Positions 8,701 through 17,821 of a stretch of 64,000 bases of DNA are shown one piece after another. Every line of letters starts with the position of its first letter. Position 1 is the first letter of the stretch. Made by a program: the position numbers and the translations under genes. Location of the stretch: contig NZ_NIPR01000005.1 in the NCBI RefSeq assembly GCF_002872255.1, forward strand, positions 156,802-220,801, written 5' to 3'. This DNA comes from Companilactobacillus nuruki (lineage in GTDB: Bacteria > Bacillota > Bacilli > Lactobacillales > Lactobacillaceae). A model generated the notes under the pieces. It was given only the letters and a program-made list of their open reading frames with translations, searched no databases and was not told the DNA's origin.

Positions 8701-9612
8701 CTATCTCAAGACTAGCTTATCGCCAGCCTTAAGTCCGTCGATCACATAATATTCGTGATCTTTCTTAGTCATCGTTACATGTTTCTTATGTTTTTTACCA
8801 TTCTTCAATAAGTAAACCGTATTCTTGTCCCAAACAGCATTAGAAGGCAATTTGTAGCCATCTGAGGCTGTTTTTATCTGAACATGCATTCCGTATGGTA
8901 ATTTGTCCTCTGTAGCGACACGGAAATGATAATATGAAACATTGCGTGTGCTATAAGGAATAGCATCCTTTTGTTCATAATTACCAGAGATCTTTGTACC
9001 ATCATTTTTGATAACCGTTACATCAGCACCCAATTTGATCTTATCAAGGCTATATTCGTTAACATTACCTTCAATCACTGGGTTGCCATAAATGTAACTT
9101 CTACCTGCATCATCCCTAAAGTAAGTTCCACTGATTGGTGCTGTTACAGTACGGTTTTGTGCCTTAGTTAATTTAGTTACTTTGGCTTGTGCTTCAGTCA
9201 ATGCTTCTTGATCCTTACTCAATTCAATCTTATCAGCAGTTGCCTTGTCAGAGGAATTGTAAGCCTGAATAGCCAACTGAGCTTGTTGAATCTCAGCATT
9301 AGCACTACTAATATCGCTACTTAAATCACGATAGAACGTAAACAATACTTGTCCTTTAGTAACCTTTTCACCGCTAGTAACTTGTCTTGAAGCTAGAGTT
9401 TCATCTTCTGACTTTAGTTCGTCACTGACTGGTTGTTTGTCATCCTCTTGAACTATTCCATTGAAATAATTTGAATTATCTCTTTGAACAGTATAAGTTT
9501 TGTAATCTGGTTTATTATCATTATTTTTAAAACCATTTCCCAAAACTAGAAAAAGAATAATGGCAATTAAAATAATATTAATACTCCAAATAGCAATTTT
9601 AATTCTCTTCAT
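8701..9612 (-). CDS. HlyD/YknX-type efflux adaptor protein
   Basis: I placed the start at the ATG at 9612 (MKRIKIAIWSINI, 303 residues), which has GGGAG upstream. The frame extends further but that part crosses the promoter. One N-terminal membrane anchor (about 8-28) is followed by a hydrophilic extracellular region. A barrel half (SGEKVTKGQVLFTFYRD) leads into a helical hairpin at about 100-165 (AEIQQAQLAIQAY, EALTEAQAKVTKL) and the second barrel half (VTAPISGTYF). This is the membrane-fusion-protein layout. It would couple to the adjacent ATPase and permease. Confidence 0.87.
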   Translation of the reverse strand: MKRIKIAIWSINIILIAIILFLVLGNGFKNNDNKPDYKTYTVQRDNSNYFNGIVQEDDKQPVSDELKSEDETLASRQVTSGEKVTKGQVLFTFYRDLSSDISSANAEIQQAQLAIQAYNSSDKATADKIELSKDQEALTEAQAKVTKLTKAQNRTVTAPISGTYFRDDAGRSYIYGNPVIEGNVNEYSLDKIKLGADVTVIKNDGTKISGNYEQKDAIPYSTRNVSYYHFRVATEDKLPYGMHVQIKTASDGYKLPSNAVWDKNTVYLLKNGKKHKKHVTMTKKDHEYYVIDGLKAGDKLVLR

Positions 9613-9658
9613 ATAATAATCTCCCGTAATTGTTGTCTCAAAATAGCATAACAGTCTT

Positions 9659-9687
9659 AAACTAGACAAAATTTGGCATACTGTCAA
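9659..9687 (-). promoter_or_regulatory. Promoter of the HlyD/ABC operon
   Basis: TTGACA (9687-9682), 17-bp spacer and TAGTTT (9664-9659) on the minus strand, about 45 bases before the adaptor start codon. Confidence 0.7.
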
Positions 9688-9829
9688 TGTCTAATGGAAA
9701 TAAAATGATATGATTTTTATCTAAAAAATAACATTCTTATTAGTAAAGTAAGCACTAGCAACAAGGTTTGCGCTTACATATAAATAATAAAAATTTTCAG
9801 AAAGTATTAATATATTTAGTCCACTTAAA

Positions 9830-9872
9830 ACAAATAAATCCCTAGTAATCAAAGTACGATTACTAGGGACTT
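9830..9872 (-). terminator. Terminator-like hairpin after the NhaC-type gene
   Basis: A 12-bp perfect stem (9869-9858 with 9850-9839) followed by a T-rich tract interrupted by A. The core shares GTAATC/GATTAC with several other terminators. Confidence 0.75.
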
Positions 9873-9897
9873 TCATTCTTTTAAGTAATTAAACTAG

Positions 9898-11307
9898 CTA
9901 AGCTGTTGCAATTTTTTTATTCGTCTCTTCTTTATCAATACGTTTTAAACCAATTCCAGTGAATCCACTGATAATAGAAAGAATTGGTGAGAGTAAACTA
10001 AAGAAACAGAATGGCAAGAAAGCTAATGTTGGTACTCCTAAAGTGTTGGCAGCAAAGGCTCCAGCAACACCCCAAGGTATCAAGTAATTAATCACTGTAC
10101 CACCATCTTCTAGTACACGACTCAAAGCTAGATTATCTAATCCACGTTTATTAAAGGTTGTTTTGAATGCTTTACCAGGTAAAATAACTGATAAGTATTG
10201 CTCACCTACAAAAATATTAACTCCAATTCCTGAAAGAATTGTTGCGGTAACTACTGAACGAGGTGTCTTTAATTTTTCGGCTAATGGTTCCATAGCTGTT
10301 TGAATAACGTTAAATTTCATCAATAAACCACCAAGTGACAACGTCAAGAAAATCAACGAAACTGTTCCCATCATTGAAGTAATTCCACCACGTGTTAGCA
10401 AAGCATCAACACTAGCATTACCAGTTTTTGAAACAAATCCTGATTCGATAAATCCAGCAATATTTTTCACTGGTGTATTGGGATTTTCAACAAAAATCAT
10501 CCCTACTGTAACCGCGATATTTAAAATCAAAGTAGCAATAGCTGGTATTTTCATTAACGCACAGACAAACAATAATAAGATCGGTAGAATTGCCCACCAA
10601 GTAATGACAAAATGTGTGTTTAAAACATTAAGTGTGGTACTGATCTTACTCAAACTTGCTCCTGAACCAGCGTTACCTAAAATTGCGTAAAGAACTAATG
10701 AGATTAGAAAGGCAGGAATTGTTGTCCACATTAAATTCTTAATATGAGCAAACAAATCATCTTCGGCAATGGCTGCTGCCAAATTAGTTGAATCGGAAAG
10801 TGGTGATGTCTTATCACCAAAGATTGCTCCTGAAATAATGGCTCCAGCAACTAAGGCTGGATTCATACCCAATGTTTGACCCATTCCAAACAATGCAATC
10901 CCGATAGTTGAAATAATTGTAAAAGCACTACCGATTGATGTACCGATTAATGCACATACTAGAAAAACTGAAGGTACAAACCATTGAGCTGAAATCATAT
11001 GGAAACCTGCAACCATCATTGATGGAATAATACCAGCTGCGATCCAGGTACCGATCAAGGCACCAATCAAAATAAAAATAAAGATTGGGATAATACCATT
11101 CTTAACACCATCGACAATACCATCAAATATATCATCCCATTCACTCCCACGAACTTTTGCCCATAGAATTAATAGTCCAATGACTACTAGTACCGGTGTT
11201 TGTGGTGAAAGTCCAAACTTGATAACCCCAAACCCCAAAATAATCAACATCATTACTAAAATTGAAACTGCTTCTCTAAAGCTAATAGCTTTTTTACTCT
11301 TATTCAT
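9898..11307 (-). CDS. NhaC-family Na+/H+ antiporter-like transporter, T-box controlled (probably amino acid transport)
   Basis: A 469-residue protein with about 11-12 membrane helices and NhaC-family motifs such as GALIGTWIAAGIIPSMM, GTSIGSAFTIISTIGIA and AIFGDKTSPLSDSTNLAAA. NhaC-family proteins exchange Na+ and H+, but those placed behind tyrosine T-boxes (YheL-type) have been proposed to move amino acids. Here a complete T-box leader with a probable UAC specifier lies immediately upstream, so tyrosine-related uptake is the likeliest role. The ATG at 11307 has GGAGG seven bases upstream; an earlier out-of-frame ATG is unusable. Confidence 0.88.
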   Translation of the reverse strand: MNKSKKAISFREAVSILVMMLIILGFGVIKFGLSPQTPVLVVIGLLILWAKVRGSEWDDIFDGIVDGVKNGIIPIFIFILIGALIGTWIAAGIIPSMMVAGFHMISAQWFVPSVFLVCALIGTSIGSAFTIISTIGIALFGMGQTLGMNPALVAGAIISGAIFGDKTSPLSDSTNLAAAIAEDDLFAHIKNLMWTTIPAFLISLVLYAILGNAGSGASLSKISTTLNVLNTHFVITWWAILPILLLFVCALMKIPAIATLILNIAVTVGMIFVENPNTPVKNIAGFIESGFVSKTGNASVDALLTRGGITSMMGTVSLIFLTLSLGGLLMKFNVIQTAMEPLAEKLKTPRSVVTATILSGIGVNIFVGEQYLSVILPGKAFKTTFNKRGLDNLALSRVLEDGGTVINYLIPWGVAGAFAANTLGVPTLAFLPFCFFSLLSPILSIISGFTGIGLKRIDKEETNKKIATA

Positions 11308-11405
11308 TTCATTTCCTCCAAATTAATTTTATCTATTACCGAAAAAACTAATATCGAGGATTACCACCACATGTATTTATTATCATCTTATTTACCCCTT
11401 GGTAT

Positions 11406-11650
11406 AAAAAAAGTCCCTGCTGCAACTATGCAACAGGGACGATTTACCGTGGTACCACCCAGCTTGAGAATAGTTAAATAAACTATTACTCCACTCTTGA
11501 GAATAACGGCTCTCTTATTCCGCTTGGAAAAACCAAGTCATGTCTGGTATTTCATAACTGCACCCTGACCGGTTCGCATCACCCACCGGCTTTCTTACAC
11601 CCAGATACATTACTAATTGATTCAGACACTTATATGTGTTTATTTGATTG
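11406..11650 (-). ncRNA. T-box riboswitch leader, probable tyrosine specifier
   Basis: The minus strand carries the T-box sequence GGGTGGTACCACGG (11460-11447), then a 12-bp terminator stem with seven U (11440-11406). Upstream, GUGUCUG can pair with CAGACAU to form the base of Stem I. The loop above it on the 3' side reads GAAAUAC, giving UAC (Tyr) at 11549-11547 as specifier. The distal part holds the CCGGU/ACCGG helix. Uncharged tRNA would stabilise the antiterminator and turn on the NhaC-type gene. The specifier is my reading of the fold and should be confirmed by covariance modelling. Confidence 0.9.
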
Positions 11651-11656
11651 TTACCA

Positions 11657-11685
11657 ACTCTAACAGGTCTAAATTGATCTGTCAA
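11657..11685 (-). promoter_or_regulatory. Promoter of the T-box/nhaC transcript
   Basis: TTGACA (11685-11680), 17-bp spacer, TAGAGT (11662-11657). It starts right behind the permease stop codon, so the transporter gene has its own transcription unit. Confidence 0.75.
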
Positions 11686-11698
11686 CAAAAAAATATTT

Positions 11699-12352
11699 TT
11701 ATGCCATTCGATGATCGATAAATTTGGATAACAACGATAAAGCATAGCAGACTACAAAGTACATCAACGCCATTGCCACGAAAACAGGAATAATATAATT
11801 AGGATCCTGTCCATAAACAACTTGACCATGTTGCATCAATTCCGGCACAACGATAATTGTTGCCAAAGATGTATCCTTGATCAATGAAATAAATTGACTA
11901 ACCATTGCTGGTATCATTTTTTTATATGCCTGTGGTAAAACAATATGCCACATAGCTTGGTACATCTTCATACCCATTGCCCTAGAAGCTTCCATTTGAC
12001 CAATATCAACAGCCATAATACCTGATCTGATAATTTCAGCAATCATCATTGATTCAAAGACTGTCATAGCCAAAATTGCGGCTGGAATTGTATCTGGCTT
12101 GAAACCAAAAGCAGGTAATCCAAAGTAAACGAAGAAAATAATCAATAGTAATGGCAAGTTACGAATAACATCAATTATAAAGCCCACGATTTTTGATAAA
12201 TATGGAACCTTAGAATAACGAATAATCCCTAAGACTGAACCAATAATAAAACTTAAAATCACCGATATAACGGAGATTAAAATTGTGATCCACAAGCCTT
12301 GGAGAAGAAATCTGATATTGATCCATGAATAAGCGTCTATCCAATTTTGCAT
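11699..12352 (-). CDS. Polar amino acid ABC transporter permease (GlnP/HisM type)
   Basis: A 217-residue permease with about five membrane helices and the binding-protein-dependent EAA loop, MEASRAMGMKMYQAMWHIVLPQAYKKMIP. The family fold HisM/GlnP is clear from the LLIIFFVYFGLP and SLIKDTSLATIIVVPELM segments. It is the last of four genes (ATPase, binding lipoprotein, two permeases), separated from the preceding permease by 12 bases. The two different permeases probably form a heterodimer. Glutamine or glutamate is the likely substrate class, by family resemblance. Confidence 0.92.
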   Translation of the reverse strand: MQNWIDAYSWINIRFLLQGLWITILISVISVILSFIIGSVLGIIRYSKVPYLSKIVGFIIDVIRNLPLLLIIFFVYFGLPAFGFKPDTIPAAILAMTVFESMMIAEIIRSGIMAVDIGQMEASRAMGMKMYQAMWHIVLPQAYKKMIPAMVSQFISLIKDTSLATIIVVPELMQHGQVVYGQDPNYIIPVFVAMALMYFVVCYALSLLSKFIDHRMA

Positions 12353-12364
12353 AATTTACCCCTC

Positions 12365-13003
12365 CTAAGCCAATTTCTTTTCTAGATGTTGCATATAGTA
12401 ACTGATTGGTAATGTGATAATTAAGTAGAAAATACCAACGATCACGTATGTATTAACTGTTTCAAAGGTTTGTGAAGCAATTGCATTTCCTTGGTACATT
12501 AAATCGAACCCGGCCACAAAGGCAAGAACTGAAGAATTCTTAACCAAGTTGACGAATTGATTACCCAATGGTGGAATAACATACTTAAATGCTTGTGGCA
12601 AAACGATATAACGCATAGCTTGCCAGAAAGTCATACCTTGTCCACGAGAAGCTTCCATCTGACCAATATCAACTGAATTGATACCTGCACGAACTGTTTC
12701 AGCAATAAAGGCTGATGTATAAATTGTTAAACCAATTGTTCCAGCAGTAAAACCATTAATCTTAACGATATATAGTGGAATTACCAGATAAAAGAACATT
12801 GTAATAACTAGTAAAGGAATGTTACGAAAAACTTCAACATAAACATTTCCCACAATACGTAGAAATTTGTTAGGAACAACTTCAAGAATGGCAAACAGTG
12901 AGCCAATAATTAAACTGAAAAACAATGCCAAAATACTTGATAGCAAAGTCCAACCAAATCCACTAATGAATTCGCTCCAATTATTTGTTAATAAATTGAT
13001 CAT
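12365..13003 (-). CDS. Polar amino acid ABC transporter permease (GlnP/HisQ type)
   Basis: A 212-residue permease, partner of the next one. The EAA loop MEASRGQGMTFWQAMRYIVLPQAFKYVIPPLGNQF and the N-terminal GFGWTLLSSILALFFSLIIG helix place it in the HisMQ family. The ATG overlaps the binding-protein stop codon by four bases (ATGA), indicating translational coupling. Confidence 0.92.
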   Translation of the reverse strand: MINLLTNNWSEFISGFGWTLLSSILALFFSLIIGSLFAILEVVPNKFLRIVGNVYVEVFRNIPLLVITMFFYLVIPLYIVKINGFTAGTIGLTIYTSAFIAETVRAGINSVDIGQMEASRGQGMTFWQAMRYIVLPQAFKYVIPPLGNQFVNLVKNSSVLAFVAGFDLMYQGNAIASQTFETVNTYVIVGIFYLIITLPISYYMQHLEKKLA

Positions 13004-13827
13004 TTGCGTAACACCTCCTTATAGTTAAATCCAGGAACATTACCGAACCATTTAATAATTAACTTATTGTAGGTACCATCTTTCTCTAACTCTCTTAAGG
13101 CCTTGTTAGTGGCATTCTTAAAGTCTGTTTGCCCCTTATTGATACCTATACCATAAGGCTCTGTAGTGAAAGCCTTACCTTGTAGTTTATAACCTGGATT
13201 ATTAACAGCCATACCAGCCAAGATAACATTATCAGTTGTTAAAGCATCACCTTGTCCTGACTTCAAAGCTGTTAATGCCTGAGCATAATCTGGCAATTGT
13301 AAGACTTGTGCTTTTGGCGCAAACTTCTTAACGTTTTGAACAGAGTTAGAACCAACAACCCCAATAATCGTTTTGTTATTTAAATCTTGAACTTTTTTAA
13401 TCGATGAATCATTTTTTACTAAAATAGATTGTCCGGCGTCAAAATATGAATTAGAAAAATCCAATGTTTTTTCACGTTCAGGCGTTATGGTCATTGTAGC
13501 GATAATTGCATCGATATTACCATTCTTCAATAAAGGAATACGAGATTGTGAAGTAACTGTAACGAATTTAGCTTGTGCATCCTTACCAAGCATTTTTTTA
13601 GTAAGAGCTTTGGCAAGATCAATTTCGAATCCCTTCTCTTTTCCATCTTTAACATCTACTAATCCCAATAACTTAGTATCGGCTTTAACACCCCAAGTAA
13701 TTGTTTTAGATTTTTTATCATTTTCTAAAACATTCTGTGATGACAATGGCTTTGAGCCACAGGCAGTTAATGTAAAGACCAAGAGTAAAGAGGTGATAAT
13801 TAATGCTAAATATTTAAGTCGTTTCAT
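13000..13827 (-). CDS. Amino acid ABC transporter substrate-binding lipoprotein
   Basis: A 275-residue lipoprotein. The signal peptide ends in lipobox LTAC, so Cys23 is lipidated and the protein faces the outside. The rest is a family 3 solute-binding protein: KGFEIDLAKALTKKMLG, ATMTITPEREKTLDFSNSYFDAGQSILVK (the family signature), and an arginine-containing ligand site in MTITPERE. Substrate is probably glutamine/glutamate or another polar amino acid. It lies 12 bases downstream of the ATPase gene. Confidence 0.92.
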   Translation of the reverse strand: MKRLKYLALIITSLLLVFTLTACGSKPLSSQNVLENDKKSKTITWGVKADTKLLGLVDVKDGKEKGFEIDLAKALTKKMLGKDAQAKFVTVTSQSRIPLLKNGNIDAIIATMTITPEREKTLDFSNSYFDAGQSILVKNDSSIKKVQDLNNKTIIGVVGSNSVQNVKKFAPKAQVLQLPDYAQALTALKSGQGDALTTDNVILAGMAVNNPGYKLQGKAFTTEPYGIGINKGQTDFKNATNKALRELEKDGTYNKLIIKWFGNVPGFNYKEVLRK

Positions 13828-13839
13828 ATTCTTATCCCC

Positions 13840-14580
13840 CTAGTGTTTAATAATCTTGCTCAAGAACTGTCTTGCACGCTCATTACTTGGATGATTAAAG
13901 AATTTGTCCTTGCTATCATCCTCAAGAATCTGACCTTCATCCATAAAGATAACTCGGTTAGCAACTTCTTGGGCGAAGCCCATTTCATGAGTAACAATCA
14001 AAGATGTCATGTCACTTTGACTTGTAACATATTTGATAACTTGCAAAACATCATCGATCATTTCTGGATCAAGCGCACTGGTTGGTTCATCAAAGAGCAT
14101 ACAACGTGGTTTCATAGCTAGGGATCTAGCAATAGCAACACGTTGTTTTTGACCACCAGAAATCTGTGAAGGCATGTTATTAGCCTTATCAGCCAAGCCA
14201 ACTTGATCAAGCAAAGCCATAGCTTGCTTTTTGTTTTCTTCTTCGTTCATTTTTAAAACGATTCTTGGAGCCAACATGACATTTTCCAAAACATTCTTAT
14301 TAGCATATAAGTTAAAATGTTGGAAAACCATACCGACATCCCTTCTAATACGGTTGATATCAGTTGATCTATCAGCAATATCACGTCCATTGACGATCAA
14401 TTGTCCCTCCTGAATTGTTTCCAAACCATTAACAGTTCTAGATAAAGTACTCTTACCAGAACCTGAAGGTCCAATTAAAACAACAGTCTCCCCCTTATCA
14501 ATCTCAAGATTAATATCTTTTAAAGCGTGGAAATCTCCGTAATACTTTTGCACATCGCGAAATTCGATCATTGATGACAT
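13840..14580 (-). CDS. Polar amino acid ABC transporter ATP-binding protein
   Basis: A 246-residue GlnQ-type ATPase when started at the ATG at 14580 (MSSMIEFRDVQKYYG), preceded by AAGGGAG. A longer in-frame extension lacks a ribosome-binding site. Walker A GPSGSGKST, Q-loop MVFQHFNLYANK, signature QISGGQKQRVAIARS, Walker B MLFDEPTSALDPE and the switch VTHEMGFAQEVA are all present. It is the first gene of the four-gene import operon. Confidence 0.94.
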   Translation of the reverse strand: MSSMIEFRDVQKYYGDFHALKDINLEIDKGETVVLIGPSGSGKSTLSRTVNGLETIQEGQLIVNGRDIADRSTDINRIRRDVGMVFQHFNLYANKNVLENVMLAPRIVLKMNEEENKKQAMALLDQVGLADKANNMPSQISGGQKQRVAIARSLAMKPRCMLFDEPTSALDPEMIDDVLQVIKYVTSQSDMTSLIVTHEMGFAQEVANRVIFMDEGQILEDDSKDKFFNHPSNERARQFLSKIIKH

Positions 14581-14855
14581 AGTTATTACTCCCTTCCTAT
14601 ATTCGGAATAAAATAATCCTAAAAAGTTTATTAAGAAAATTTTAATGTTTAAATTGTAATTTGGCAACAAAAAAACATTTTGTGAATTAAATGTTCGACT
14701 TTTTGTCTACCGACCATGTATCCAAAAAAACTATAACACTAATATTATTCAGATTATAATTTTAATATTGTCATTATTAAAAAAAATTTCTGAACAAACA
14801 AATAATATGGGAAAAAATTTCAAAATTAATATAAAATTTGAATTCAAACACAAAC

Positions 14856-14906
14856 AAAAAATAGAGTCCAGCAACTATTTTCAATAGTCGTCAGACTCTA
14901 TTTTTT
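14856..14906. terminator. Bidirectional terminator-like hairpin
   Basis: Arms of about 24 bases with A-run before and T-run after, so it can end transcription in either direction. On the minus strand it ends the BceAB-like operon. The inner AACTATTTTCAATAGT repeats the hairpin core seen at 6.35-6.40 kb. Confidence 0.8.
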
Positions 14907-14990
14907 ATTAAATGCAAGCTAGATTTCTTGCCTGCTACTTTCGAAAATTGTTGAGGATCTCGAAATTTTTAATTATTAAGGGGGGAAGGT

Positions 14991-15064
14991 GCTTCTCAGA
15001 AATTCCGAGAAGCTGCGCACGAAAGGTTGAATACCCGTCGTGCGCAGTTTCCCGGAGGAAACTG
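14991..15064 (-). repeat. Three tandem GC-rich hairpins after the BceB-like gene
   Basis: Three consecutive perfect stems lie between the permease stop and a C-run: 15064-15045 (8 bp, 4-base loop), 15046-15014 (9 bp, TGCGCACGA with its complement) and 15013-14991 (7 bp). Neighbouring sequence is very AT-rich. None is followed by a U-run; the nearest terminator is at 14906-14856. Function unknown; possibly a 3'-UTR structure or small RNA. Confidence 0.6.
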
Positions 15065-15070
15065 TGAAAC

Positions 15071-16855
15071 TTACTTAAGAACGATTTTCTTATAAAGATA
15101 TCTTGTTAGGAAATAATAGCCCAAGTAAAGAACCAAGAAAATCAGAAATGGAATTTCAATATTTGCATAGGGTTTATAAAGAATCTTAGTGAATAATTGT
15201 AATCCTAATAGAACATGAACTACTCCCAAAATTGCTGGGACTGCAAAGAGAACAGCTATTTCTTTATTGATCGTTGCACGTAAAACTTTTTGTTGAGTTC
15301 CAATCTTATAAAGCATGTTGTAACGCTTAACATCACCATTAGCACCAGATAGAATCTTGAACATCAAACAACTAGCTAACATTGCCAGGAATGCAATTCC
15401 TAAGAAGAATCCCATAAATTCCAATCCTGAGAAGAAACCATTAATTAATGTATATGCTGAATATTTATCGCCACCAGCATTTTTTAATATTGGATAACGT
15501 TTATTTTCAGCTTTAGAGATAGATTTTATTTCTGATAAATTATTCTTAAATGAGTTCGTCTTTACAAGCACAGTCGTTGACTCTTTAGCGTTAATCGCAT
15601 CATAGTCCTTATCACTAACCAAAACTGTTTCTAACATTCTTAATTGTGGTAAACGCGTATTCATGATTTCATAACCACCGTTTTTAGTTGGATCAGTTGT
15701 CTTATGTAGTGATGACTTCATTGTTTTTGTATCAATACTTGAATAGCCAAATGGTTGTTTCTTAAATTCACTGGCACGATAATAAACTTTCTTGCCAGAT
15801 ACTTTATAGTCATAAGTATTTTTTTCTTTAATACTTAAACTCTTCAAGCGTTTTTGTTGAGCAGCATCTGGATTAGTTAATTGAACATCATAATAATTTT
15901 GCCCGTTTACAACGTTATCAATTTGATTATTGAAACCTAGACCTACAGTTATAGCACCTAAAGCTAGAGCAAACATCATTGATACCATTGATAGAATTTT
16001 AGTATAATCGTTGATTCTAAAACTCAATTGTGAAAGGGTAAAATTGTTCAAACCCTTTTGAGAATATTTAGTATTACGCTTCAACATTACGATCACTGCT
16101 GTAACAAATGAATTAATCGTTAGATAGGTACCAGCAACGATTGTTACTAAAGCAATTGGAATACCTAAATAGATAAATACAGGATTATTACCGGCATACC
16201 ACATCGAAACATATCCAATAGCTAAGAGGATCAATCCCATTATTGCTTGAACAGTTTTCAAAGCGCCGTTACGTTTAATTTTAACTGGCTGACTATCGCG
16301 CTTTAATAAAGTCAAAACCTTGCTGCGACGTAATGAAATAGAATTTCTAATAGCTGAGAACATGAAGATAATGATGAAGAATACGAAAGTCCAAATTAAA
16401 GCGGGTAAATAGAAACTGTTGAAATGCTTGACTTGCATATCTAGAGCACCAATCAACCAATGACCAACAAACCCTGTTGCAACTATTCCAATTGCACTAC
16501 CAATTACAGTAGAAATGGCACCAATTGCAAATGTTTCAACGAAAATCATTCGTGAGATCTTACTACTTTTAGCACCGAGCATCATGAACATCCCATACTC
16601 TTTTTGTCTCATACTTAGTAAAAAGGTGTTGGCGTAATTCACATAAACGATAGTAATAATTGCTAGTAAAACAATTCCAAAACCAAAGATAAATGCCGTT
16701 GCTGCAGCTGGTGAGTTGGCACTTAAGAAGGATTTATTGGTAGCTAAAGACATGAACATATAGAAAATGGCTGAAGCAATCATCAATCCTGAGAACAACA
16801 CACTATAGTCACGCAAACGATGTTTTATTCCACTTAAAGCTAATTTATTTAACAT
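15071..16855 (-). CDS. BceB-like ABC transporter permease (antimicrobial peptide resistance/sensing)
   Basis: A 594-residue permease with about ten membrane helices: one near the N terminus, two groups of helices, a large extracellular loop at about residues 320-480, and a final group at the C terminus. This is the BceB/YxdM layout. Motifs include SMRQKEYGMFMMLGAKSSKISRMIFVE and, near the end, YNMLYKIGTQQKVLRATINKEI, the FtsX-like repeats. Such permeases protect against bacitracin, lantibiotics or defensin-like peptides and often act as sensors for a paired histidine kinase, which is not encoded within this window. It follows the ATPase gene by 10 bases. Confidence 0.88.
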   Translation of the reverse strand: MLNKLALSGIKHRLRDYSVLFSGLMIASAIFYMFMSLATNKSFLSANSPAAATAFIFGFGIVLLAIITIVYVNYANTFLLSMRQKEYGMFMMLGAKSSKISRMIFVETFAIGAISTVIGSAIGIVATGFVGHWLIGALDMQVKHFNSFYLPALIWTFVFFIIIFMFSAIRNSISLRRSKVLTLLKRDSQPVKIKRNGALKTVQAIMGLILLAIGYVSMWYAGNNPVFIYLGIPIALVTIVAGTYLTINSFVTAVIVMLKRNTKYSQKGLNNFTLSQLSFRINDYTKILSMVSMMFALALGAITVGLGFNNQIDNVVNGQNYYDVQLTNPDAAQQKRLKSLSIKEKNTYDYKVSGKKVYYRASEFKKQPFGYSSIDTKTMKSSLHKTTDPTKNGGYEIMNTRLPQLRMLETVLVSDKDYDAINAKESTTVLVKTNSFKNNLSEIKSISKAENKRYPILKNAGGDKYSAYTLINGFFSGLEFMGFFLGIAFLAMLASCLMFKILSGANGDVKRYNMLYKIGTQQKVLRATINKEIAVLFAVPAILGVVHVLLGLQLFTKILYKPYANIEIPFLIFLVLYLGYYFLTRYLYKKIVLK

Positions 16856-16865
16856 GTTGCTCCCC

Positions 16866-17618
16866 CTATTCTACAAATGTACCTAGTGAATCTAGGATTT
16901 CTTGATAATATTCTGAACGATTGGCATTTTCTTTTTTCAATTCTTGACCAATTTCACCATCTTTAATAAAGAGAATACGATCACAAAAACTAGCTGAAAA
17001 AGGATCATGTGTAACCAACAAGATTGAAACTTTATCTTCACGATTGATCTTAGTTAAAGTATCCATTAAAGCTCTGGCACTCTTAGAATCAAGTGCTCCA
17101 GTTGGTTCATCACCAAAAACAATTGAAGGTTCATGAACCAACGCACGGGCAGCGGCGACACGTTGCTTTTGCCCACCTGATAATTCTGTTGGATAATGAT
17201 TCAAGATTTCTGTCAAACCAAGTTTCTCAGAAATACCCATAACCGCCGGTTTAATTTCCTTAGTAGGGCGATTTTGTAAAGCTAATGGTAAAGCAATATT
17301 TTCGTAAGCTGTTAAATTCTCTAAAAGATTGAAATCTTGGAAAATAAATCCGATCTTATTGGCTCTAAAGTCCGCCATTTGATTATTATTTAGTTTAGTA
17401 ATATCTTGATTAGCAATTTTAACTTGTCCACTTGTTGGCGTATCAAGTGTCGATAAAATATTTAAAAGTGTCGTTTTACCAGAACCTGAAGCACCCATAA
17501 TTCCTACGAATTCGCCGGGTTTAACTTCAAAATTAACATCTGACAAGGCCTTGAATTGTTTTTCTCCGGCCTTTCCATAAATTTTCTCAACATTTTGTAC
17601 TTCGACGATTTTTTGCAT
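16866..17618 (-). CDS. BceA-like ABC transporter ATP-binding protein
   Basis: A 250-residue ATPase with Walker A GASGSGKTT, signature ELSGGQKQRVAAARA, Walker B IVFGDEPTGALDSKSA and switch VTHDPFSAS. The FGDEPTGALDSK and AYENIALPLAL segments are typical of BceA. Start ATG at 17618 has GGAGGG. It is first in a two-gene operon and has a BceR-type dyad about 100 bases upstream. Confidence 0.92.
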   Translation of the reverse strand: MQKIVEVQNVEKIYGKAGEKQFKALSDVNFEVKPGEFVGIMGASGSGKTTLLNILSTLDTPTSGQVKIANQDITKLNNNQMADFRANKIGFIFQDFNLLENLTAYENIALPLALQNRPTKEIKPAVMGISEKLGLTEILNHYPTELSGGQKQRVAAARALVHEPSIVFGDEPTGALDSKSARALMDTLTKINREDKVSILLVTHDPFSASFCDRILFIKDGEIGQELKKENANRSEYYQEILDSLGTFVE

Positions 17619-17720
17619 CTGTTAATCCCTCCACGGAAACGAATACTTGCTTCGTTCCTAATTGATATATCAATCATAACTGGTTGATCATTTTGGGTCG
17701 TTGGATTCTCCTTACATTTT

Positions 17721-17736
17721 CTTACATTTTTGTAAG
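17721..17736 (-). promoter_or_regulatory. BceR-type response regulator operator
   Basis: CTTACAAAAATGTAAG is a perfect 6-bp inverted repeat with a 4-base spacer, matching the known BceR consensus TNACA-N4-TGTAA. A further half-site TGTAAG follows at 17716-17711. Position is about 100 bases before the BceA-like start codon, as usual for these promoters. Confidence 0.72.
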
Positions 17737-17821
17737 TCTTCGTTATATTAAGCGATATAATAAAATTTGGACATAAAATCACAAAGATGTCCTAATTTAA
17801 TCACCAAGGGGTGTATTTCCG

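Noticed and set aside
11515..11745. Reading frame of 76 codons on the minus strand
   Set aside because: It lies across the T-box leader and the end of the permease gene; its sequence is explained by RNA structure and shows no protein features.
13487..13843. 118-codon frame opposite the substrate-binding protein gene
   Set aside because: It is antisense to a clear lipoprotein gene and lacks a ribosome-binding site and protein-like composition.
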